From Epichloe hybrida (taxonomy: Eukaryota; Ascomycota; Sordariomycetes; Hypocreales; Clavicipitaceae): a stretch of 64,000 bases of DNA. A program made the translations under genes and the position numbers. Shown here piece after piece: positions 12,445-23,304 of the stretch. The notes under the pieces were generated by a model. That model had not been told where the DNA came from. It made no database searches and worked only from the letters and a program-made list of their open reading frames with translations. Location of the stretch: positions 434,001 to 498,000 of the forward strand of contig JAFEKR010000026.1 in the NCBI GenBank assembly GCA_019022495.1, in the 5' to 3' direction. Numbering within the stretch: the first letter of the stretch is position 1; each line of letters starts with the position of its first letter.

Positions 12445-15400
12445 TTATTGCCGCTCTAGAACCTGTCTGGCAGTGTCGATAGCTCCCTTTGGCAGGCCAG
12501 CAAGCCTGGCCACCTTGAGCGCATGGCTCTGCCTGTTGATGCCCTTTCGTAGCTTGTGAACATAGACGAATCCTCCGTCATTGTCCTCTTCGACATCCGT
12601 GCAGTAGAATTGCACAGCTCCCCCCCCTCGTCCACTTGCTCCACAGAGCCCATTCGCCGCGGCCAAATCAGCCACATCATGGAAGTGCGTCGCGAACAGT
12701 GTCCGACATTGATTCACATTGACAAGATGGTGCAAACAGGCGTACGAGACTGCCGTCCCGTCCTCCGGCGTCGTACCTCGGCCGATCTCGTCCATGATCA
12801 CAAATGAACGGGGGGTGGCTTGCTTCAGAATGTGAGCCGTCTCCAGCATCTCCACCATGAAGGTGCTCTGGTCGCGGTACAAGTCATCCGCTGATCCAAC
12901 GCGACTGAATAGGGCGTCTACGATACCCAACTCTGCGTGTGACGCAGGCACGTAGCAACCAATTTGTGCGAGGATAGTGATCAAGGCATTTTGACGCAGG
13001 AACGTGCTCTTGCCCGCCATGTTGGGGCCGGTGATGAGCCAAGCAAGACCGTCAGCTGGCGTTCCCACGAGGCAGTCGTTTCGGATGAAGCTCCGTCCTT
13101 GTTCGTTGAGTCCCCCTTCCACCGTGGGGTGCCGCCCGCCAATGATTGTGTGCGTGGTGGTGTTGTTGACTCTGGGACGAGTAAGATTTTGCTCAATCGC
13201 CAGCTTGGCAAAGGATGTTGTGATGTCAAGTTCATCGAGGACTGCGGCGTTGCGTCGTAATTTCACAAGATTGAGGACCACCTGCTCACGCAGAAGCTGG
13301 AAGACACGCTGTTCTTCGCGGCGAATATGGAAACGTGCTTGATCAAGACGTTGTCCGAGAGCTGTCCATTCGGGTATATGGAACGATTTCGTTGATCGGC
13401 TGGACGAGAGCGCTCTTACATCCACTAGGTTCTTGATATCCTTGCCCTTGATGTGAGCAATGTGTCCTAGGCCTGGACTCCATCGCAGAGTGAGGCTCAA
13501 GGCACCGAGTCTTTCGCGCAAGCTGTCACTCAACTGGGCCTTCTCTTCCAGCAGGGATGCAAGCCGCGAATGGAGACTTTTCAGGTTGGTGCTCGCGCCA
13601 GGCTTCATGATCCATGCCTCATTGTCGTCGGCGTAGTGTTCCCTAATCGATGTGGGTCGTTTCCTTTTGCCCTTTGGCAATGCCAATGCGTCCTCTTGTG
13701 AACCCTCTGTGGCGACAATATCTTGCGCGAGGGCGAGCATCTGACTAGCTTCAGAGTCTTCGGCCTCGTGCTGATGAACAATTCCTTCCTCGTCGATGGC
13801 ATCTTTGATCTTGCGGGCGAGCTTTCGCGGTTGGATGAGGTCTACTCGTGACGAGAGCTTTCTCAAGCAGTCACCGTGCGGCTCACCACCTGTTGAATCG
13901 GCTGTCTCATCTAGCATATCAACGATATCTTCCGTGGCACGAATAGTGTGTGCCAAGGCAAGCAAATCATCGGCATCGCCCCTGCCCATGGAGAACTTTT
14001 GTACCAGTCGTTGAGAGTCATGGCAACGCCGCAGAAGCATTACGATGGAGTCACGGAGATCCTCCCTGGTGATGAACTCGGCCACAAGATTTTGTCGCGC
14101 ATTAATCATATCGAGAGATGTCGATGGAGAGCTTAACCATTCATGCAACAGTCTGGCACCGCTCCTGGTGACTGTGCGTCTGATAGCATGCAAGAGACTT
14201 CCGCGGAAGAGTCCACCTCGGATGGTTTGTTTGATCTCTAGAGCGCGCAAACTATTTTTGTCGATATTCATAACCTGCACGCTTTCGTGTCGCAGGGGCG
14301 GCAGCAGTTTCATCGCCACCCCCTGCAGACTGTCCTTGACATAATTCAAGACCAAGTTGCCAGCTAAGACTTCCTCGTTGGTGAAGCTTTCCCGCATCTT
14401 TTCCGACATTGTGGACTCTAGAAGCGGTTCCCAGTCTTCTATCTTTGAAAGGTCCCCCCTCGAGGCGTATGATATCAGATGCCTGTCTTCGGCGAGGATG
14501 GAGAAAATGTCGTGATCTTTTTGATATTCGATTTCCGTACTGAGGACAACCTCACGAGGTCCGATGCGGGATAATATCGATGATAGCGAAGATAACTCCG
14601 TCGACTGTGTGAAGAAGTGCCCTGTCGATAAATCAAGCCAAGCCAAGCCAAGATGCAAGGCTTCCGAGGATGGAACGGGGATTCGGTGGCCTTGGGTCAG
14701 TGCAGATGACTTGTCCACTCCAGTTTCCTCTTGAAGTACGTGAATAGCCAAGACATAGTTGTTTGCATACGGGTCAATGAAGTTTTCGTCAATGAGCGTG
14801 CCAGGAGTGATGACGCGCGCCACCCGTCGATCATGCATCAACCCACCCGATTTGATCCTGTCTGCCGCGTCATGAGGGAATTCTTCGGCTATTGCCACAT
14901 GACGATTCAGATCTTGTACCAATATTTTCAAGTACCTATCCAGTTGGAAGAATGGAAAGCCAGCCTAACACGTCCATGGTCAGCTTTCGTGGATTTCAGC
15001 CCGTGAGAAATTGGGGGTTCGGTCTCTCACCATGGGCACAGGCCCAGCACTCGTCTTCTTCGATGCTAGCTTGAGGTTCAGGAGCGGGGCATACTCGTCG
15101 GCATGTTCAAAGTACAATTCGTAGAATCCTCCGACGCGGGTGAGGAGCACACAGTTCTCAAACTTGCGCATATTCCGGCGCGCCTGCAGCACTACCGTGG
15201 GGTAACTTGGTTCATCATGCTCTTCCAGATTGGGTTGTGCTTCGGGCGCTTCGGGTGCTTCAGATCGTATAGGACCCTGGGGCAAGTCGGACAGTTTGAT
15301 GGTCGTCTTCGTCTTTGTGCCTCGAAAGTGTGCCCAAGGTGTCGCGTTATATGAGGTCAACGACGTCCAACTTTGCCAACTGGCCACAAAGGGCCGCACC

Positions 15401-15480
15401 AAAGCTGAGCTGCATGCCACGTGGGGGGCATCGCGGCAGTAGGAAAGGCGAAGACGGTGCAAATGATGTAAGCGAAACAT
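12445..15480 (-). CDS. MSH1: Mitochondrial DNA mismatch repair ATPase Msh1
   Basis: Proposed CDS is complement(join(12445..14964, 15031..15480)), 989 aa, with one 66-bp intron (GTGAGA...TTAG). The N-terminus (MFRLHHLHRLRL) is basic and lacks acidic residues, as expected for a mitochondrial presequence. MutS domain I is seen from about residue 95, including the VGGFYELYFEHA mismatch-contact region. The connector and lever domains follow. The ATPase domain has Walker A GPNMAGKST (about 794-802), Walker B VIMDEIGRGTTPEDG and the ATHFHDV switch. The presequence and length (yeast Msh1 is about 960 aa) favour Msh1 over the nuclear MutS homologues. It would recognise mismatches or secondary structures in mtDNA. 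It is divergent from Ams1. Confidence 0.95.
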
Positions 15481-16932
15481 GAGAAATTGGCTTCTCGTCC
15501 AAGTCGAGCCCGGCGGCGAGACGAGGTCGCAGGTGGGGGTCGTTGATGGTTTTGCAACTTGTCCAACTTGCCGTTTGAGACCAGGGCCTCTTGAATTTTT
15601 CGTGACCCTCTCTGGCCATGGCGGTTCCCACAATACAACTTGTTACCCGGTTGTTTGTCATGGTCAAGACCCTGGTCTCGTTTCAACGTCTCGTGTCAAT
15701 CGAGGAATAATATGTGTCAAGGTTACAAAGAATCGAGTTGGAGTTCAATATGATATGTGCGCCTTGTCCGTTGTTCCTAGTCTTGCTGGGGCTGTGGTTT
15801 ATCGACGAAAGCGGACTTGCACCTGCCTACTTCCGCTTCCGCTCTCTACAGTCTAACCCCTGAATGATTTTACACGAGGTACATGACTAGGGGTAACAAG
15901 CCAATGAAAAGTTACTAGGCAGGGTAAAAGATACTTAAGATTATATTTCTTTCACTAGTACTACTAAGTACCCTTTTACCCCTATAATATCCCTAGCAGC
16001 TCCACTTATGCTAGCCACTCACAGCTGATAGTGACTGCCCCGCGTGGGGCTTGTAGCGAGTGTAAAATCATTCAGGGGTTAGACTGTACATGTATGTGCT
16101 CCGTACCTGCCGCTATTGCGGAGCCCCCCCCCCCTTCCTTCCCCCTCTATGTACGTACAGACCATACATGTACAGACCAACAAACAAGGCTAGGACTCCT
16201 GGCTTTGCTCAAACCACGGCAAACCGCCATCACGCTTGTGTCGTCTTCCCGCCCGTGCCCACGTCGGCGGCATAAGTTTTCCGAACTACATGTGCATGCT
16301 GCAAAGCCGTTTGCCGCGCCGTTGCTGAAACCTGAGTCTCGGAATATTCGGAACTGTGCGGGTCTTGCCGGCAAGACTCGTAGCATCGGCGCTCAATGAA
16401 GATGAGGAGTACATTGTACATAGAGAAGCTGCGCCTTGTCCCTCCCCGCACGCGACCACGGACGCCACCACGGACGCCACCACGGACGCGCTGGTCATGC
16501 CACCTCCATGCCACCCACCTGCAGGCTGCAGCACTTGTCTCGGCAGAAGCTGGAGGCAACATCGGCGACATGGCACATCCGCCCACCCATTGCGGCATTC
16601 CGGGCCACTGTGGGCCATCGTGGGCCATCGTGGGCCACTACCCCAGCCCAGATTGCTGAGAGCTTCCAGCTTCATGCAATGCAGCTGCTCATATTAATCA
16701 TAGGCCTCATCTACATACTCATCCGCAGCCTTCCGCAGCCTTCCGCACCCTGCCATATCTCGGCTGCTGTGCTCTTGTCGCACGTCAACTTTTTCACGTC
16801 AGCTGCTGATCCCGAACCGGCAGTACCTTCGAGAGCGGAGCATAATCCGTACTGTAGTCGACCACATATCTCCTCCTTCTGCCCACTGTCCTCGACATTC
16901 GAGTTCGTCACCGAATCCCTCATCATCTCAAC
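15481..16932. promoter_or_regulatory. Divergent MSH1/AMS1 intergenic region with inserted MITE
   Basis: A 1.45-kb interval between two start codons. It holds one 238-bp MITE (15849-16086), a poly-C run near 16121-16131, 12-bp tandem repeats around 16451-16490 (CCACGGACGCCA), 11-bp repeats (TGGGCCATCG) near 16609-16640, and the CT-rich 5' leader of AMS1. I see no gene. Confidence 0.5.
15849..16086 (+). mobile_element. MITE copy 1, TA-flanked, 27-bp terminal inverted repeats
   Basis: The element is 238 bp and flanked by TA on both sides (15847-48 and 16087-88). The ends are perfect 27-bp inverted repeats beginning CAGTCTAACCCCTGAATGAT. It has no ORF. TA duplication and CAGT termini are typical of non-autonomous elements mobilised by Tc1/mariner-type transposases. 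Copy 2 at 59241-59478 has the same length in the opposite orientation, with about 13 differences counted by eye, most of them transitions. Confidence 0.9.
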
Positions 16933-19900
16933 ATGGGTGGCGGCGGAGACATGAGGAGCAAAGCCTCCTACCCGATTTTCGCCCAGAAGCCTGTCGGCGT
17001 CCCCAAGGCAAGCATTCTCAAGGGCCGAATCGAGCCGTTCTACAAATCTGGGCAGTATGACAAGGTTAATCTACTAGCGTGAGTGCCTCCCTTTATTGTA
17101 TAAGCGCCTGCTGAGCATACTCGCCGGCTCTCTCTCTCTCTCTCTCCAACTTCTTGAACGGCAATTAACTATGAAGTCAGTAATCTGTACAAAGCGAGGT
17201 TCTCGGGCTCACCTCACGTCAAGATTTATGTGTGGAGCGCTCCTGGACAAGATCGACCTACCTTCAAGGAGGCAACATCGCACGGATTCAAAGAGACTCA
17301 CGTCGGCGCTTCCTTTGGTCCTTCGTGGACGACTCACTGGTTCCGGCTTCACTTGACCGTGCCCAAGGAGATATTGCATGAAGAATTGTTGATATTGGAA
17401 TGGGATGCGAACAACGAGGGACTCGTTTGGACTGAAGACGGCATGCCACTCCAAGGCCTCACTGGCGGCGGCGAGCGAATCGAGTGGAATATTCCCGACT
17501 CCTTCAAAGACGCCAAGGAACACGTCATTTACATAGAAATGGCTTGCAATGGAATGTTCGGCAATGCCCCGGGCGGAAAGCCTAGTATTGCTCCTCCAGA
17601 CCAAAATAGGTATTATGGTCTGAGCAAAGCGAACATCACCGCCGTCAATGTTGCGGCTCGCAAGCTCTACTTTGACATGTGGCTGCTCGGAGATGCCGCG
17701 CGAGAGCTTCCAGAAGACTCTGCCGAGCAGAATCATGCGCTAGCCGTTGCTATGCGAATTATCAACACGTATCAAGTCAACGATCAAGATTCCATCTTGA
17801 AATGCAGGGAGATCGCAAAAGAAATACTTGGGTCCGATGTTGACTCCCACAAGGTGTATGAAGTGGGCAAAGAGCCCATTGTGTTTGGAATTGGTCATTG
17901 TCACATCGACAGTTGCTGGCTGTGGCCCTTTGCCGAGACGAAGCGCAAAGTTGCCAGATCATGGTCCAGTCAATGTGATTTGATGGACCGCTACCCGGAG
18001 GCGCACTTTGCTTGTTCTCAAGCACAGCAATTCAAATGGCTGAAGCAACTATACCCCGGAGCCTTTGAGCGTGTGAAGCGAAAAGTAGATGAGGGCCAGT
18101 TCCATCCCATTGGCGGCAGCTGGGTAGAGCACGATACCAATATGCCTAGCGGCGAGGCACTCGTCCGCCAATTCTTCTATGGCCAGCGTTTCTTCGAGGC
18201 CGAATTTGGCGCCCGATGCCGCACGTTTTGGCTCCCAGATACCTTCGGATACTCCAGCCAGCTGCCTCAACTTTGTCGTTTGGCCGGCATGGACCGCTTT
18301 ATGACCCAGAAACTCAGTTGGAACAACATCAACACCTTCCCACACACCACATTCATGTGGGTGAGCCCTGATGGGAGCCAAGTCATGTGCCACATGCCGC
18401 CTTCCGAGACATACACGGCGGAAGCCGACCTTGGTGATCTGAGGCGAAGCATCAGCCAGCATAAAACGATGCGTGTGGACAGTTCATCGTTGCTAGTCTT
18501 CGGCAAGGGAGATGGCGGTGGTGGCCCAACCTGGCAGCATTTGGAAAAGCTCCGTCGATGTGCCGGTATCAGCAATACCGTCGGAGGGATTCCTAAACTC
18601 AAGCTTGGTCTCAGTGTGGACGACTTCTTTGAGCGTTTGGCTCCAAAGGCCAATGATTTTCCTACTTGGTACGGTGAGCTGTACTTCGAGCTTCATCGCG
18701 GCACCTACACCACACAAGCGAATAACAAGAAGTTCAATCGCAAGTCAGAAGTCCTCTTGAGAGACATTGAGCAACTGGCAACCATTGTCTCTATTGAGAA
18801 CTCGTCATACAAGTACCCGTCAGCGGACATTGATAGCATGTGGGAGAAGGTGCTGCTCTGTCAGTTCCACGATTGCCTGCCTGGTAGCTCCATTGAAATG
18901 TGTTACGACGAATCAAACAAGGTAAGTACGTCCTCTAGATATGATTGCCAGACGAGAACGTAATGATTTCACTAACATGTATGGCAGTTTTATGCTGAAG
19001 TTTTCAAAACTGGTGACAAGCTGCTCAAGGAGCTATACAGTTTCTTCGGAGCTTCTACTACGCAGTCCAACTACGTTCATGAGTCTGTGGTTATCAACAC
19101 TCTACCCTGGCATCGTAAGGAAATCGTCGAGGTATCCGAGACGGAGGTTGGTGTTGCCTGCGGGGATGGCCACATGCTTCCACTTCGCACTTTCAAGGTC
19201 CAACAAGACAAAGCCGATGTGCATGTCGCGGCGAATGGCAATGGCTTCGTTTTGCAGAACGAGCAGCTTCGTGTCGTGGTTGAAGATGGCTGCATAACCT
19301 CATTGTACGACCTTGTTAATGACCGCGAAACCATTGAAAAGGGCGGCAAGGCGAACAAGTTTGTCATATTTGACGACATCCCTCTCTTCTGGGAGGCGTG
19401 GGATGTTGAAGTCTATCATTTGGACACTCGCCGAGAGCTCAGGTACGGCCAGACCAAGATTCATGAGAGAAAACCGTACCGTGTCACTCTGGTCACGGAT
19501 ATCCAGATCAGTGACGAGAGTTCAATCAAGTCCTACATAACTCTCTCCGCAGCACTCAAGGGACAACAATCCCAGGTGGACTGCTCTGCCGAAGTCGATT
19601 GGCACGAGAACTCCAAGTTCCTCAAGGTCGAGTTCCCTGTCGACATGGTTAACACCGAGGCCTCTTACGAGACGGCGTATAGCATTACCAAACGACCCAC
19701 GCACTACAACACCAGCTGGGACATGGCCAAGTTTGAAGTATGCTGCCACAAATTTGCCGATCTATCCGAGCACAACTATGGTGTATCCATACTCAATGAC
19801 AGCAAGTACGGCTTTGCCACTGCAGGCAAGGTGATGCGCCTCTCGTTGCTTCGTGCTCCCAAGGCCCCCGACGAGCATGCTGACATGGGACAACATACCA

Positions 19901-20337
19901 TTCGATGGGCCATCTTCCCGCACAAGGGCTCTCTGTCTTCGGCTACTGTCAAGGCAGCTTATGCTTTCAACAATCCGTTGAAGCTCCTGTCGGCTCCCAG
20001 AAAATCCATCGAGGCCATGTCTGGCGCGCCCATCAAGCTGATCAATAAGGATGAGTCGAGTTCCTTGATTCTTGATGCAATCAAGCGCGGGCACGACGAT
20101 GCGGATGTGAGCCTCCATGAAGGTTTGCGGGTCAACAAGGGGCAGAGCATCATTTTGCGTGTGTACGAGTCCTTGGGCGGGCACAGCCGAGGCACAATCA
20201 AGACATCGTACAAGATCAAGCGCGTGAGCAAGGCAAGCATCTTGGAAGATGAGCTGGAAGATGTGGAGCTGGGTGACGGGGAATTCGACATTAAGCTCCG
20301 GCCGTTTGAGGTGGCTACGTATAAGCTCCAGCTCTAG
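16933..20337 (+). CDS. AMS1: Vacuolar alpha-mannosidase, glycoside hydrolase family 38
   Basis: Proposed CDS is join(16933..17078, 17181..18921, 18988..20337), 1078 aa, close to the 1083 aa of yeast Ams1. The class II mannosidase signature HCHIDSCWLWPFAETKRK lies near residue 286. WLPDTFGYS near 397 contains the catalytic nucleophile Asp by family analogy. C-terminal beta-sandwich domains complete the chain. There is no signal peptide, as expected for the cytoplasm-to-vacuole route. The enzyme releases alpha-mannose from free oligosaccharides during vacuolar glycan turnover. Intron 1 must end at TCAG/17180 rather than the earlier AAG, which would give a stop. It converges with the kinase gene downstream. 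Confidence 0.96.
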
Positions 20338-20775
20338 GAAACTGATGAGCCTGCCTGCCCGGGAGCCAGCATTCGCGTCATGCTGGGCATGTGACGATAG
20401 GCCCTTGTGTAAGTAGGGGCGAAGTCATGTATGTAGTAGGTAGGATCTCATGTCAGCATGTCAATGCTAGCTATATAACCTTGAGCCCGCGCATATCGTG
20501 TGATTCGCGCCGTGTCTGGATGTCAATGGCGCCTCCACCATGGAAAAATTGTCAACATTCACTCTGTCAAGTCGTAGCATTAGCATGTAATATGTTGATG
20601 CTCGTTTACACTCATAATGTCCCGCAACGCCGCCGATGCCAATAAACACAAAGTACAAATCCGTAATACAAGTTCTCTTGCTCCACAAACGCGCACACAC
20701 ACACCACCACCACGTGTACTTCCTTCCAGCTGCTCCGACTAGGGGGCCTACAGAAAAGTAAAAACAAAGAGCCAC
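20338..20775. other. Convergent 3' intergenic region
   Basis: Lies between the AMS1 stop (+) and the kinase stop (-). It contains 3' UTR-like sequence and a CA-rich patch near 20693-20712. No gene is visible. Confidence 0.5.
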
Positions 20776-22183
20776 TTATGAAACATTGTAGCCCGATCCG
20801 CCATCATCTGGAAGTTCATCCAAAACCCGCTCCACCATGCCAATCAACTCACTCACATCTGGTCTCTCGGCCGGCTCGACCTTGAGACACCGTCTCACAA
20901 TCTCCCTAATCGGCTCACTGATGCTCACACCGCCACCGTCTGTTGAAGCCGAAGCCGCCGCCGCCGCCGCCGCAGACTGATCACCGGACGCGGCCCTCGC
21001 CTTGGCTTGACTGATGCTGTTGATGCGCTTGGCACCACCGGGAGACTCATCGGGGAAGCGCCAATCTCCGCCGAGCACGCAGAGACTGAGGGTACCGCCA
21101 GTTTCGTCGGAGCGCATCTCAAAAGGGGATTTGCCGACGAGGCATGCGTAGAGGGTACATCCGAGAGACCAAATGTCGACCTTGGTATCGATGACAGTGC
21201 CGGTGCGAACGTCAAAGAGTTCCGGGGCGCGGTACGACATGGTGGAGTGTTCGGCGGCGGTGTCTTGAATCTGGAGAGCGAGAGACTGGGACGACACGGG
21301 GATGGGGGAGGGGGCGACGGACCCGAGGTCCATCAGGATAGGGGTGGAACCGGAGTCGTCAATCATGATGTTGCCAGGCTTGATGTCCCTGTGGGCGTAA
21401 GACTGAATCTTGCCCCTGGGCGGCCCAATCTGGTTCTCCGACTCCATCAAAGGCCGTGCCTGTTCGCTCTGCTCCTCCTCCTCGGTGCGCTTTCCACGGG
21501 TGCCGCCTCGTCGATTCCCTGCATGGTGGGCGTGAGCATTCTCGTCGTCGTCATGAGGGCCCGGTCCGTCGTCCTCGTTGCCCATTTGCATCCTCTCGGC
21601 GGGCGGAGCTTTGTACTCGTGTATGGCACGAAGGGCTTTACACACGCCCAGGAAGAGCATCATGAGGTGTCGCTCTGGAAAGGACCCATGGTTGACGAGG
21701 TTCGCATTGATCATGTCCTGGAGGTTCCCGCGGCGGTAGTACGGCAGCAGGACGTACACCGTCTTGGTAGTCTCGTCGGCCCCTCGCTCCGTAGCAACCG
21801 CGTGATCTACGGCTGTTATAATGGTGGGAATGTGCGCGAAGAGCCGGTACGCATCTACCTCGCGCATCGCCTGCTGCACCGACTCGGCGCCGAACGGACA
21901 TCGTATCTTTTTCAGAGCAAATAGCTGGTGCGAGGTGGTGTCTTCGACGAGGTAGACGTATGAGAAGCCGCCCTTTTAGTCTCCCAAGGACAGAGCGTTA
22001 GTGTTTTTGTCAGAAAATGAGAAGGAGATTACGCAGAGGGGCGGGTGGGCAAGAAGGTTTTACCTCGCCGAGCAGACGGAGAATCTTGAAGCTCCGGCCA
22101 TTGATCTTCAGGGTGGGCGATCCGGGAAAACAGTTCAGACAGTTCCCGAAGGAATAAAGTAGGTCCGAGACGACTTGCGCCAT
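20776..22183 (-). CDS. ENV7: STK16/MPSK1-like (NAK family) Ser/Thr kinase, Env7-like
   Basis: Proposed CDS is complement(join(20776..21972, 22064..22183)), 438 aa. The intron falls inside the Gly-rich loop (LLGE|GGFSYVYLVED). Kinase motifs are complete: ALKK (VAIK Lys), HRDIKPGN catalytic loop, DLGS in place of DFG, and SYRAPELF. The DLGS variant and the N-terminal cysteines (GNCLNCFPG, about 14-22) match STK16/Env7, which are lipid-modified at such cysteines and located on vacuole or Golgi membranes. A low-complexity insert of about 60 residues (near 135-215, Glu/Asp/Arg/His-rich) precedes the catalytic loop, and an Ala/Ser-rich insert lies near 380. Function is inferred from yeast Env7, which regulates vacuole fusion and morphology. 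Confidence 0.9.
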
Positions 22184-23304
22184 GGCTGACGTTGACGTCG
22201 ATTTGAAAAAAAAAAAACAAGACACGAAAAACGATGGCTTCTTATAAATACATGCGAGTACGCGGGTCTTTGGGACCGGGTTGTGGCCAAGGTAGGTTAG
22301 GATGGAGGCTCGCCCGTTCGTCCGAATGTAATGTCGGTAGGTCAATCGCTAGACATGTGCGCAAAGGAGAGGCAGCGAGGATGTCGTGCGGACAGGATCG
22401 ATAGTCTGTGAGAGCATGAGCTTTTCTTGTCTGGATGAACAAGTATGTCAAAAAAGTGTTGCGTGTTGCGACGACGCACTTGGCACCGGAACGGAACGTT
22501 GCTGGCCGGCGGCCGCAAGCGTTCCTTCTTGGCTCTTGGTTGGCTGACAGACCGAGCTTGAGCTGCACCTGACAAGGCGGAGCGTTGGCCAATCATTGGT
22601 TGATTGGTGAGGCGGGGGCAGGGGGGTGCACCGAAGGAAAGAGGAAACAATGGAGGGGGTGGGGTGGGTGCATGGGGAAAAGAGGAGAGCAGAGAGCAGA
22701 GAGCAGAGCAAGAGGACAGACAAAGCAAAGCGTTGTGCATTTTTGAGAACCATCTGACCACCATATGAATATGATGATAAATCAACATGATACCGCCATC
22801 TCTTAAATCTCAGTGCACACATGCGGGCGAGCCACTGAGATATCCAGTCATTGATTATTCGTCGCCCGCAGTGGCGCCATCAGCTCCGCGTCTACCAACT
22901 GTCCTACTAGTCTCCATAATTAGTGTACATGGGCAATTCCTAGCAAAGGCTCTCTCTGTCGCAATACATCCAAGTTGATCCAAAAAGCCTCCATTCTGGC
23001 GCCTGACCATCCTAGCAAATAAATACGATGGCCTCGGTACTCTGTTGCAACAAGCCCACGCCCGCAACCCCTGTCAGAAGGAAATGAAATCAACGCCTCT
23101 GGGTATGCCAGTTTCCTTCTAGCTTTGTCTCTGCTTTACTTTGAGACGGATATAGATGATGCAAAAAGACTACAAGAAAAAGCCAAACAATCACACCATC
23201 CCCGGAAAGGAACAGGGGGGGGAAGAAAAGTAAACAATAAAGGCATAGTGTAAGCATGCATGTAGCCTGGCATTCCATTCTTCGTCCCATGGCCTGGGTT
23301 TGCC
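22184..23304. other. Intergenic region between kinase promoter and snt2 3' end
   Basis: About 1.1 kb. The first 400 bases are the probable kinase promoter. The rest includes an AGAGAGCAG tandem near 22684-22712 and the 3' UTR of snt2. No supported gene. Confidence 0.45.
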
